Positions 1 through 7,727 are shown, counted from the stretch's first letter. The stretch is DNA of 14,268 nucleotides from Oscillospiraceae bacterium (GCA_009783805.1 WRCU01000013.1:1-14268), one strand, 5' to 3'. Notes: generated by a model from the sequence alone, not told the origin. Numbers and translations: made by a program.

Positions 1-657
1 AACGTGGTCGCCACCTACCCGGACAACAGGGAATTGTGCCTGGGGCTGTATGACCCCTGGGAGAGCGACTGGTACACGGACGACTCGCTGCGCTGCATGT
101 ACCCCGAACTGGGGCGCTCGGTGGGCTACGCCGTCACGTTCGTCATGGGCCCGCCGCAGAAGCACGCCAGCCGCGTCACGTTCAACGACGTGCTCAGGGC
201 CATCGACGCCAACCCTAAGCCGGCCATAGTCGTTATAAAGGCCAACTTCCCCGACCGCTACATGGGCAAGTGCGCCGTGAGCGGCGGGAACATGACGACC
301 GCGATGCAGGTGGCCGGCGCCGTCGGCGTCATATCGGACGGGCCTTCGAGGGACATAGACGAGATACGCGGGATGGGGTTCCAGTACCTCATCAAAGGCG
401 TGACCGCGGGCCACGGCGATTTCGTGATACAGGCCGTCAACGTCCCCGTCACCGTGGCCGGCATGGGCGTCGCGCCCGGCGAGGTGATCCACATGGATGA
501 GAATGGGGCGGTCAAGTTCCCCAGGGAGCATCTGCCGGGGGTCCTCGCGCGGGTCGAGAGGCTGTTGGAGGCCGAAGCCGTAAGGATGGGGCGCATGCGC
601 AAGGCCGCGGACGTCGAGTCGCTCATTAAGGCCCTCTCCGACTTCGAGGAGGCGTAG
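1..657 (+). CDS. RraA family protein (5' partial)
   Basis: The reading frame is open to the left edge (an in-frame AAC precedes the first GTG), so the true start lies outside and only the C-terminal ~218 residues are seen. The core fits the RraA / 4-hydroxy-4-methyl-2-oxoglutarate aldolase fold: GYAVTF near residue 41 (counted from the GTG at position 4), a Gly-rich turn SGGNMTTAM at 93-101, the family signature SDGPSRDIDEI at 111-121 with the Arg-Asp pair at 116-117, and VIHMDENGAVKFP at 161-173. Family members are divalent-metal aldolases/decarboxylases or, in enterobacteria, RNase E inhibitors; in sugar-catabolic clusters they are usually annotated only as RraA-like. One oddity is Glu in APGEVIHMD, where most family members have Gly-Asp. 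The family call is firm; the substrate is unknown. The neighbours on the other strand suggest a role in sugar-acid metabolism, which is inference. A hairpin terminator follows the TAG stop. Confidence 0.88.
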   Translation, partial: NVVATYPDNRELCLGLYDPWESDWYTDDSLRCMYPELGRSVGYAVTFVMGPPQKHASRVTFNDVLRAIDANPKPAIVVIKANFPDRYMGKCAVSGGNMTTAMQVAGAVGVISDGPSRDIDEIRGMGFQYLIKGVTAGHGDFVIQAVNVPVTVAGMGVAPGEVIHMDENGAVKFPREHLPGVLARVERLLEAEAVRMGRMRKAADVESLIKALSDFEEA

Positions 658-662
658 GCGAA

Positions 663-684
663 GGCCCCGATAAAAATCGGGGCC
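663..684. terminator. Bidirectional hairpin terminator between convergent genes
   Basis: A perfect 9-bp stem, GGCCCCGAT / ATCGGGGCC, closes an AAAA loop. It sits 5 bases after the plus-strand RraA-like stop codon and 12 bases beyond the minus-strand isomerase stop. The plus-strand flank (CATTCATTT) is only moderately T-rich and the minus-strand flank is not T-rich, so termination efficiency is uncertain. Position and symmetry still make this a clear shared terminator candidate. Confidence 0.75.
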
Positions 685-696
685 CATTCATTTCCG

Positions 697-1530
697 CTAT
701 TTCGGCCAGACCTTGACCATGGAATCCATGACCGCCTTCAGGGCCTCATCAAAGGTCATCTTGGACAGCTTGGGCTCGAAAGGCTCCACGAACACCGGGC
801 CGTCATACCCGATCGAGGCCAGCCCGCCGAGGAACTCGCCGATCCTCAGGACGCCCGTCTCACCGGGGAGGCGGCGAACGAGGTCCTCCTGCTCATCCGC
901 CCTCAGGCCCGCGACCGCGTCGTTTATGTGGACGAGCGCCACCTTGTCCGGCGACACCTTCCCGAAGTCCTCCTTGACCTGGCCGGCCAGGTCCCAATGG
1001 AACGAGTCGAGGAGCAGGCCCGCGTTTTCAGTGCCTATCGCCTCGCATAGCTCAAGCGCCTGATCGAGGTTGTGCACGAACGAGTATTTCTTCCCTTTCC
1101 TCAGCTTCGGCGGGCCGACGAACTCCAGGCCGAGCAGTATGCCGTGTTCGCCGAGCACCTCGCAGCACTTGCGCAGGCGGTCGCGGTGAATCTTGAAATT
1201 TTCCTCATAGGACAGCGCGTCCGAGAAGGGGACTATCCACGTGATGCACCGCTTCGCGCCGATCGACTCGGCGTATTCGGCGTACCCGCGCAATTTCGCC
1301 AGCCCGTCCTCGAACCTCGCCGCGTCCCCCCGGAACTCGACGGGCAGGTTGAAGCCGGCCGCCTTCAGGCCGGCCTTCGCTAGCGTCCCCCTCACATCCT
1401 CGGCGGCCAAGGCCGAATCCCCCACGATGTCGAACCAATATCCTTCGTAGCCGTGCCTGGCGATCGTCTCCGCCGAATCCATGAACCCCTTCCCGTGCCC
1501 TACGGCCCCGGGCGCTATCGCCTTGTACAT
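697..1530 (-). CDS. TIM-barrel sugar phosphate isomerase/epimerase
   Basis: This 277-residue protein belongs to the xylose-isomerase-like / AP-endonuclease-family-2 TIM barrel superfamily (sugar phosphate isomerases/epimerases, IolE-like), and its length is normal for the family. The usual metal ligands are visible at the ends of successive strands: Glu136 in LLGLEFVG, Asp175 with His178 in LLLDSFHW, His201 in VHINDA and Glu249 in VFVEPF. LPGETGVLRIGEFL (221-234) is the familiar segment before the last strand. There is no signal peptide, so it acts in the cytoplasm. The start is well fixed: ATG with GGGAGG at 1538-1543 and a 7-base spacer. It is the last gene of the minus-strand cluster, 60 bases after the URO-D gene, and ends at the shared terminator. 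The likely job is isomerising or epimerising a keto- or aldo-sugar released by the upstream glycosidase; the substrate cannot be read from sequence. Confidence 0.9.
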   Translation of the reverse strand: MYKAIAPGAVGHGKGFMDSAETIARHGYEGYWFDIVGDSALAAEDVRGTLAKAGLKAAGFNLPVEFRGDAARFEDGLAKLRGYAEYAESIGAKRCITWIVPFSDALSYEENFKIHRDRLRKCCEVLGEHGILLGLEFVGPPKLRKGKKYSFVHNLDQALELCEAIGTENAGLLLDSFHWDLAGQVKEDFGKVSPDKVALVHINDAVAGLRADEQEDLVRRLPGETGVLRIGEFLGGLASIGYDGPVFVEPFEPKLSKMTFDEALKAVMDSMVKVWPK

Positions 1531-1590
1531 CCTCTCGCCTCCCTTTCCCTATCCGAATATGACGGCACGGCGGATCGCCGCCCGCTACGG

Positions 1591-2721
1591 TCATAGCCAG
1601 CCGGTCAGCTTTGCCAGCAGCCTTGTGTATTCGACGAAGTTCCCTAGCGATATGTCCGGCGGCACGCCATGGTCGCACCCGGGCAGCAGCCCGCCCCCAG
1701 CGCGCATGAAAGGCTCGACGACCCTCCTGACCTCGGCCTCCATCACGGCCCCGCCGGCCGCGATGGCCCTTTTATCTATCCCGCCGCCGTACGCCATGTC
1801 CCTGCCGTACCTAACCCTGTACTCATTGACGTCATTGTGGGCCGCGACCTCCTGCGGCTCGTTCATGTCCACGCCCGACTCCACCCATATGGGGATGAGC
1901 TCGCCTACGTAGCCGTCCGAATCGACGGAGACGACGGAGACGCCATGCCCCCGCGCGATGTCACCCCACTCCCTGTACGCCGGCGCGCAGTATTCGCGCA
2001 CCATGGCGGGCGAGATCATCGCGTGCGCCTTGTAGGCCATGTCCTCGGATATGCAGAGGAAGTCAAACGGGATCAAGGACGCGGCCCGCCTTATGACCTT
2101 CGCAATGAAGAGGCGCCAAAATTCGGCCATCTCAGCCACGAATGCGGGGTCGTCCATGAGCGCGATGCATAGGCCCTCGAACCCCATCCACTCTCGCATC
2201 TGCCAGAAGGGGCCGTTGACCGAAAGCCTGGACGCGTAGCCCCTGCCCTCCATCCTTTCCCTCAGCCCGCCGGCGTCGGCCGGGTAGCGCGACGGTTCGT
2301 CCGGGTCGTACCTGGCGCGCATCGCAGGCCAGTCGGCCCTATCCCTGACCGGGAATGAGTGCCACTTCCGGGTGACGAAGTCCTTTGCGCCGCGTATGTA
2401 CGTGTAGTCGAACTCGTCGGATATCTCCGTCACGGCCCCCATCCAGTCGCGCACTATGTAGTGCCCTCCCTCATGGCTCAGGACCTCCTCCTCGAAGGTC
2501 GGGACCATCCTCGTATCGACGTGGTGCGGGACGTAGCCGACGGGCCTCTCATAAGGCACGCCGGCCTCACCTAAAATATGGGCGTACCAGTCGGCCCCCT
2601 CGGGCAGGCCCTCGGCCCGCCACCTGGCGAGCGTCGACTCCCTCGGCCCACCGGGCGTAAGGGGCAGCTTGTCCACCGGCCTGTAATGCGCGGCTTTTAT
2701 CGCCCGCTCCCGATTATCCAT
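1591..2721 (-). CDS. URO-D (uroporphyrinogen decarboxylase-like) family protein
   Basis: This 376-residue protein has the layout of the URO-D / corrinoid methyltransferase (MtaA/CmuA) superfamily: the start MDNRERAIKAAHY, NGPFWQMREWMGFEGL at 169-184, SEDMAYK at 225-231, VDSDGYVGELIP at 266-277, GGGIDKRAI at 312-320 and GCDHGVPPDISLGN at 348-361. True heme-pathway HemE is unlikely, since no porphyrin gene is nearby and the N terminus differs. It matches the group found in sugar-catabolic clusters of Clostridia, whose chemistry is not settled. In zinc-dependent methylcobalamin:thiol methyltransferases the segment at 266-270 carries His-x-Cys; here it reads Asp267-Ser-Asp269, while Cys349 is kept. 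No corrinoid protein is encoded in the window. The ATG overlaps the end of the preceding ADP-ribosylglycohydrolase gene by 8 bases, so translation is probably coupled; GGGG lies 4 bases upstream. Family sure; function open. Confidence 0.87.
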   Translation of the reverse strand: MDNRERAIKAAHYRPVDKLPLTPGGPRESTLARWRAEGLPEGADWYAHILGEAGVPYERPVGYVPHHVDTRMVPTFEEEVLSHEGGHYIVRDWMGAVTEISDEFDYTYIRGAKDFVTRKWHSFPVRDRADWPAMRARYDPDEPSRYPADAGGLRERMEGRGYASRLSVNGPFWQMREWMGFEGLCIALMDDPAFVAEMAEFWRLFIAKVIRRAASLIPFDFLCISEDMAYKAHAMISPAMVREYCAPAYREWGDIARGHGVSVVSVDSDGYVGELIPIWVESGVDMNEPQEVAAHNDVNEYRVRYGRDMAYGGGIDKRAIAAGGAVMEAEVRRVVEPFMRAGGGLLPGCDHGVPPDISLGNFVEYTRLLAKLTGWL

Positions 2722-4816
2722 GGCACCCCATCGATCTGAGCCGGTCCTCCATCATGGGCACCTTGCCCTTTATGATCAGATCGGAGAATTTCTTCGCGTT
2801 GCCCTCTATCCTGGCCAGCGCCTTCGGGCTGACCATGTCCACCCATTCCTTGGGCACGTTGCCGACGCCCGATATCGCCCCGGCGAGCATGGCCGCGCGG
2901 CCGGCGATCGTGTCCGAGTCCCTGCCCACGTTCGTCCCGCCTATGGCGGCCGCCCTTACGTCGCCCTTGGATATGAGCAGCATGGCGAACGCGAACCCCA
3001 GGAGCTCGAGAGGGTCTATCATGTGGTATAGCAGGCACTTCTCATACAGCTCCGCCCGGACGGCGAATACGTCGTCATATCCGCCGGCTATCTCGGCGCA
3101 CTTCGACAGGTAGTCATACGGGGTATCGGCGACCCTCCTGTCAAAGGTCGCCGCCTTGCCCTTCGGGGCGGCCGCCAGCGCCGCGGCCACCACGGATTCG
3201 GCCGTCGCGCCCAAGCGCATGGCCTCCGACGTCGCGGCCGCCAGTATGGCCGCCGCAACCACGTCCAGCCCGCGCTGGTTCATGTAGCTCATCGACGTCC
3301 CGTCCATGTACGCGTTGCCCGCGTCGGCCATGTGGTACAGCCCCACAGGCTCCATGCACATGACGCTGGACCCCGTGACGAGGTTCCATTGGCCGCAGAG
3401 CCTGGCTTCCATGCCCATGTTTAGGAGGTCGTACGTATTGCGGAGGCAATAGAAGTACATGTCCCTGTCCATCAGCTTCTTCCATTGCTCCCCGTAGTCG
3501 TGGGCCGTGGCGGGCAGTCCGTCCCTGCCTATGTAGGCTTCCAGGAGCATCATGGCGACCTGGTTGTCGTCCTCCGCCTCCAGCCTCCACGGTTCCAGGA
3601 CCGTCAGGACGCCGCCCGGGTGCAGGGCGTCTATCTCATGGTACATCTTCGATTCCATTGGGGATCCCATGGCATTGCCGATCGCGCCCGCCAGCATGCA
3701 GCCCAGCACCTTCTCGTGCAGCAGGCTGCCGCCCTCCGTCCCCACAGCCTCGGCGACCTTCCTGGTTTCCGCGGCGACCGCCACGCGCGAGGCCAGGTAA
3801 TCCGCGGCCACGCCCGCCAGCGGGGTGATCCCCTCGGCCAGGCCCAACACCCTGTCGGGGACGCCCGCCCAATCGAAGGCCCGCATGCCGTGCAGCGCGC
3901 CGATCACCGCTCCCACTATGGGCGCGTTAATCTCCGGCTCCGCGCCGGCCGCGTCGGACGTCGCCCTGACGGCCGCCAGCCTGAGCGCCCGCTCCGGGTC
4001 GCCGCCCGCCTTCGTGAGGATCACGGATACCGCGGCGATCGGGTCCTCACCGCGGTACACCCGGAAGTAGGATCGGCCCGACCCCACCAGCCGGTTCAGG
4101 AAGGCCACGTCGTCCAGGCCCTCCGCGTCCCTGATGCCTTTGTTCAGATCATAGTAGGCGTCCTTGCAATACTTGAACGCCAAATCCCTGACCGTCCCGA
4201 CGACCTGGGCCGCATCCCTCCCGGCGCGCAGCGAGTCCGCCACCGCCGCCGCGGTTAGTGCGGCCCAATCGACGGCCGGCCGCCTCTGCACGACGGCGGC
4301 CAGTTCGGCCCCGTCTATGTAGGCCTGCTCCGGGTCGCCCGCGTGGAACGCGCCCACCGCCACCATGGCCACGCATATCGTCCCGTAAGGGCACGCCCCG
4401 ATACCGTTCATCCGGGCGGGGACCCCCTCCCGGAGCCGCTCGATGGCCGAGTACACGTCCAGTAGGTTGAATGAAGCCCTCTCCGCGAGGCTCTCGTCGG
4501 CCGCCAAGGCGGCGGCGAAGTCCTCCGGCAAGGCGCGTCCGCCCTTCCTTATGTATGCGTCGGCGGCTACCCGCAGGAGCGGCGTCAGCGAGGTCACCCA
4601 CGTATTACCCTTCGGTTGTGCGACCGCCTTGTCCCAGTCGACGGCCCAGCCCAAGGCCTCACCCAGCTTGTCGGCCGTCGCGAAGCCCCCTATGCGCGGC
4701 ATTTCCAGCATCCCGAACTCCGCGCCTATCACGGCCCCGACGAGGCAATCCCTGATCCTCTCGGCCGCCCCGCGCGCATCCTTCATGGGCATGTCAGCCA
4801 TATATCCCCCTATCAT
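2714..4816 (-). CDS. Tandem two-domain ADP-ribosylglycohydrolase-family protein
   Basis: At 700 residues this is about twice the family's usual ~300. The C-terminal half (about 366-672) has the family motifs: LGCMLAGAIGNAMGSPME at 371-388, EDDNQVAMMLLEAY at 415-428 (Asp pair at 416-417) and GGTNVGRDSDTIAG at 626-639, which bind two Mg ions in known members. The N-terminal half (about 20-315) is a diverged copy: CLVGAVIGAEFGMLEM at 24-39, TSLTPLLRVAADAY at 75-88 and GAEPEINAPIVGAVIGALHG at 291-310. From the central motifs to the last helix the halves align at a constant offset of 340 residues. Family members cleave ADP-ribose N-glycosidic bonds, but in sugar clusters they probably act on other glycosides (inference). 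No signal peptide or membrane segment. Start: the ATG at 4816 has GAGG 7 bases upstream; the in-frame ATG at 4801 (Met6) also has AGGGGG 4 bases upstream, so either may be used. It follows the GH78 gene and overlaps the URO-D gene by 8 bases. Confidence 0.88.
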   Translation of the reverse strand: MIGGYMADMPMKDARGAAERIRDCLVGAVIGAEFGMLEMPRIGGFATADKLGEALGWAVDWDKAVAQPKGNTWVTSLTPLLRVAADAYIRKGGRALPEDFAAALAADESLAERASFNLLDVYSAIERLREGVPARMNGIGACPYGTICVAMVAVGAFHAGDPEQAYIDGAELAAVVQRRPAVDWAALTAAAVADSLRAGRDAAQVVGTVRDLAFKYCKDAYYDLNKGIRDAEGLDDVAFLNRLVGSGRSYFRVYRGEDPIAAVSVILTKAGGDPERALRLAAVRATSDAAGAEPEINAPIVGAVIGALHGMRAFDWAGVPDRVLGLAEGITPLAGVAADYLASRVAVAAETRKVAEAVGTEGGSLLHEKVLGCMLAGAIGNAMGSPMESKMYHEIDALHPGGVLTVLEPWRLEAEDDNQVAMMLLEAYIGRDGLPATAHDYGEQWKKLMDRDMYFYCLRNTYDLLNMGMEARLCGQWNLVTGSSVMCMEPVGLYHMADAGNAYMDGTSMSYMNQRGLDVVAAAILAAATSEAMRLGATAESVVAAALAAAPKGKAATFDRRVADTPYDYLSKCAEIAGGYDDVFAVRAELYEKCLLYHMIDPLELLGFAFAMLLISKGDVRAAAIGGTNVGRDSDTIAGRAAMLAGAISGVGNVPKEWVDMVSPKALARIEGNAKKFSDLIIKGKVPMMEDRLRSMGCHG

Positions 4817-4841
4817 CCGGCATCCTCAGGCGGCCCGCATA

Positions 4842-4856
4842 GGCCGCGCCGCGGCC
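4842..4856 (-). repeat. GC-only inverted repeat between two cluster genes
   Basis: GGCCGC and GCGGCC flank a 3-base loop, giving a 6-bp all-GC hairpin in the 80-base gap between the GH78-like stop and the ADP-ribosylglycohydrolase start. A second weaker stem overlaps it (CGGCC at 4831-4835 with GGCCG at 4842-4846). No T-tract follows, so an intrinsic terminator is unlikely. It could be an mRNA stability or processing element, or an accident of G+C-rich sequence. Confidence 0.35.
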
Positions 4857-4896
4857 GCCATCGCCCACCGATCCCGCCACCGTCACGCACCACCCT

Positions 4897-7689
4897 TCAC
4901 GCGAGCCTGTAAGTCACGCCTTCGGGCACGGCGACCTTGTCGAAGACGACCTTCCCATCCTCCTTATGCCATTCCACCTCGATGCCGCCCCACGGGTGCG
5001 GGTACACGCCCTTGACCCACTCGACCCTGTCCGTGGAAGGCTTGACGTCGATGGTGACCTTGTCGTAGCCGTCCAGCGCGTTGAAGTCCACCCCCAGGAG
5101 GTGCTTGGACAGGACGTGGACCGGGCTGGCCGCCCACGCGTGGCACTGGCTCTCGCTCATGTTCGGGTGCTCCGGCGTCGTCACGAGCCCTTGCGCGAGG
5201 AAGTAGCCCCAGCCCTCGCGCATGCAGCTCTCGGCGACCTCATGCATGCCCGCCTTATATAGCGTGTCGAACATGTAGTAGCCGTAGCTGAGCGTGAAGC
5301 CCACGCCGCCCTTATAGTCGTACCCGTTCGCGAAGAACGGCGAGAGCTTCTTGGCGACGGCCTTCCTCATCGGCGCCAGCCTATGCTCGGGCACCGCGCC
5401 CGCCCTGAACGCGAAGAGCGACGCGTGCGGCGAGAAGTGGGTCATCTCCGTGTTGTCCGAGAAGCATCCGGCCTCATCGCTCCAGAAGGCCTCCGGTATG
5501 GACCTCTCGAGTATGGCGATGCGGCCGTCGTACTCCTTGGCGTCGCCCGCCTCCCCTATGGCCTTCGCCATGGCGGAGGCTGAGCGGAGCGCTATCAGGT
5601 ACAGGCTGCTGTATATGCAGTTTATGCCGTTCGATACGGAGCAGCCGCCGTCCCCCAGGTGGCCCGTCCGCCTGTCCGCCGGGTCTGGGTTCTTCCTGTC
5701 GGGCCTGTCGCCGTTCATGAGGAGGTCCTCCCTCTCGTCGGCCAGGGCGCTGAACCGTGCGAGGTTCGTCCTCAGCTCGCCCCACCAGGCCCTCACGGTC
5801 GCGGCGTCGCCCGTCTGGGCGTGGTAGTCCGCGAAGCCGATGACGGCGTACAGCGCGAAGTCCGGGAGCGTGTACCTGCCCGTGTTCGGGTACACGCAGC
5901 GGAACATCCCGTCCTTGTAGGCCGATTGGGCGTACAGCTCCAGGGCCCTCTTCATGACCTTGTGGTCGCCGAAGCAGGCCAGGTTGTTGTGGTACTGCAC
6001 CAGCACGTCCAGCGTGTATATCCCGCGCTCGCGGTCCACGCAGTCGTCGTACCCGTCCTCCATGTTTATCGCCTGGGTCCTGGCGCAGTACTCCCAGATG
6101 CTGTTCAAGGCCGGGTCGGAGCACTCGAACCTGCCCACCTTGTCGACGGGGTAGTGGGCGGAGCGGAAGGTAAGCCTCTCCAGCGTCACGTCGCCCGACG
6201 CGCCCCTCACGGTAATGTTCATGACCCTGAAGCCCCTGGGCTGGACGGGCTCGTAGTCGATGGCGCCGCCCGAGCAGGACAGGCGGTCGGCGAACGGTAT
6301 CCATGACTGCTGCCTCACGTGCCTGCCGTCGCGGACGTACCTGTCGTTGTACGCGATGTCGACCTTGGCCCCGTCGGCCCCTTTCAATGCCAGGCGGGGG
6401 AACAGCAGCATCATGTGGTCGAGCTCTACGGCCACCGTGAACCCGTCCGGGTACAGCGCCTTCGGGAACACGCGGCCGTCGACGCCCTCCGGGTCCAGGG
6501 CCTCGACGGTCGGCCCGTAGGTGACCCAGCTGGACTCGCGGCACGGGTCCTCAGCGGGGTCGCCCTTCGACGCGTACACCCAGCCGCCTATCGAGGATAT
6601 GTCCTCATCCTCGGCCCATGGCGCCTTGATGGCCGCGAACCTCTCCGCCTCCGCGGCGGGCAGGACCTTCGTGTGCCTGAACGGCCTCGCCCCGGACATG
6701 TCCTTGTCGGCCGAGACCACCAGGCCCCTGCCCTTCGGGAGCCCTAGGTAGCCGTTGTAGACGTCGCCAATCTGCCCGCTCCCGAACACGTGGTTCCAGC
6801 CTTCCTTGAGCCGCAGAGCGAAGTTATGGCGGAGGGGCTTTATCTCGTCCTCCATCCGCCCGCCCGCCGGCGCGCCGTTCACGTACAGCGTCTCGTGTAT
6901 GTTCCCCCCGGCTATCACCGTCTGACCCTTAGGGGAGTATATGTAGGTCGACCATGCGACGCTCTTGCAGAAGGCCGGGACCCATCCCGGGTCGTTGTCC
7001 ACGAAGTATTCCGACGGTAGGGGGATCCAGAACGAATGCACGTCCTCGTCGGCCACGACGGGGAATACGCGCGTCTTCTTCGTAAGCCTCACCTCGGCGA
7101 GCGACATGAACGGCATGTCCCTGGGGGTCAGCTCCCCGAACGCGCCCTGGTCCGCCAAGGCCACCGCCTCGGGCCATTGCGAGTCGTCATAGCCCAATCC
7201 CTCCCAGCCGTCGCCGAACCGTGACTGGTCATAGTGGGTCTGCGCGAACAGCGCGAAACTGAGCTTGGGGGTGTACCTGTCGAAGGCGGCGTGCCGCACG
7301 CACTTCCACCCGCCCTTCCCGGTGCTCAGGTCCGTCCTGGGGCCGGCGCCCGTCTCCACGGACCCCCAGGCTATCATGGCCGCCTGGCAAGGGATGCTCT
7401 TGAAAACCTTATGGCCGTGGAAGTTCGCGAGGATCGCGACCACGTTCCTGCCCTCGCGCAGGTAAGGCTTGAGGTCGTACGTGTCGTACTGCGGGTAGCG
7501 CGGGTCGAAGCGCACGGGGCCGAAGCCCACGAACTCACCGTTCACGGAGAGCTTGTACACGGTGTCGGCGAACACGCTGAGCTCCGCCTTCACCGCCCCG
7601 CCCGAGACGACGAGCGTCCTCCGGAACGCGGCATAGGGGTTCCTCGAGGCGTCCCTTTCGTTGAACCATACGTACTTAGCGTCTGCCAT
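4897..7689 (-). CDS. GH78-type alpha-L-rhamnosidase-like glycoside hydrolase
   Basis: This 930-residue protein has the bacterial alpha-L-rhamnosidase architecture. N-terminal beta-sandwich domains come first (VYKLSVNGEFVGFGPVR at 44-60; a second at about 255-330 with HETLYVNG at 265-272). A concanavalin-like stretch around 400-510 includes RGFRVMNITV. An (alpha/alpha)6 barrel follows at about 520-865 and a C-terminal beta domain ends the protein. The catalytic loop of GH78 is at 545-561, with DDCVDRERG and acidic residues Asp549, Asp552 and Glu554. SESQCHAWAASPVHVLSKHLLG at 845-866 matches the segment of the family that ends the barrel. The loop is variant: the usual GWxGD is replaced by GIYTLD. 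No signal peptide, so the substrate must be taken up or made inside. The start is secure: GGAGG at 7696-7700 with a 6-base spacer. Expected action is release of terminal L-rhamnose or a related deoxysugar; it is the first gene of the catabolic cluster. A non-rhamnose substrate is possible. Confidence 0.85.
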   Translation of the reverse strand: MADAKYVWFNERDASRNPYAAFRRTLVVSGGAVKAELSVFADTVYKLSVNGEFVGFGPVRFDPRYPQYDTYDLKPYLREGRNVVAILANFHGHKVFKSIPCQAAMIAWGSVETGAGPRTDLSTGKGGWKCVRHAAFDRYTPKLSFALFAQTHYDQSRFGDGWEGLGYDDSQWPEAVALADQGAFGELTPRDMPFMSLAEVRLTKKTRVFPVVADEDVHSFWIPLPSEYFVDNDPGWVPAFCKSVAWSTYIYSPKGQTVIAGGNIHETLYVNGAPAGGRMEDEIKPLRHNFALRLKEGWNHVFGSGQIGDVYNGYLGLPKGRGLVVSADKDMSGARPFRHTKVLPAAEAERFAAIKAPWAEDEDISSIGGWVYASKGDPAEDPCRESSWVTYGPTVEALDPEGVDGRVFPKALYPDGFTVAVELDHMMLLFPRLALKGADGAKVDIAYNDRYVRDGRHVRQQSWIPFADRLSCSGGAIDYEPVQPRGFRVMNITVRGASGDVTLERLTFRSAHYPVDKVGRFECSDPALNSIWEYCARTQAINMEDGYDDCVDRERGIYTLDVLVQYHNNLACFGDHKVMKRALELYAQSAYKDGMFRCVYPNTGRYTLPDFALYAVIGFADYHAQTGDAATVRAWWGELRTNLARFSALADEREDLLMNGDRPDRKNPDPADRRTGHLGDGGCSVSNGINCIYSSLYLIALRSASAMAKAIGEAGDAKEYDGRIAILERSIPEAFWSDEAGCFSDNTEMTHFSPHASLFAFRAGAVPEHRLAPMRKAVAKKLSPFFANGYDYKGGVGFTLSYGYYMFDTLYKAGMHEVAESCMREGWGYFLAQGLVTTPEHPNMSESQCHAWAASPVHVLSKHLLGVDFNALDGYDKVTIDVKPSTDRVEWVKGVYPHPWGGIEVEWHKEDGKVVFDKVAVPEGVTYRLA

Positions 7690-7718
7690 CCGTAACCTCC
7701 GACTAAATGTTTTATTGG

Positions 7719-7727
7719 ATTTTATCA
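7719..7727 (-). promoter_or_regulatory. Possible extended -10 promoter for the GH78-led cluster
   Basis: On the minus strand TGATAAAAT fits an extended -10 box (TG-N-TATAAT, 5 of 6 in the hexamer). Its TG is part of the stop codon of the preceding exporter gene. It lies in an A+T-rich patch that stands out from the surrounding sequence, about 30 bases before the GH78-like ATG. No good -35 box is seen 16-18 bases upstream, which an extended -10 may tolerate. It would allow the catabolic genes to be expressed apart from the exporter. Confidence 0.4.

Noticed and set aside
1568..1580. Hairpin CGGCG-GAT-CGCCG between the URO-D and isomerase genes
   Set aside because: A 5-bp stem with a 3-base loop and no T-tract is expected by chance at this base composition.
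1591..2721. HemE, uroporphyrinogen decarboxylase of heme synthesis
   Set aside because: The protein is in the broad URO-D family but sits in a sugar cluster with no porphyrin genes and has the GGGIDKR and GCDHGVPP features of the sugar-cluster group.
5474..6544. A 356-codon minus-strand frame inside the GH78-like gene
   Set aside because: It is an out-of-frame reading of the glycosidase, rich in Arg, Gly and Pro; not a frameshifted remnant, because the glycosidase frame is intact throughout.
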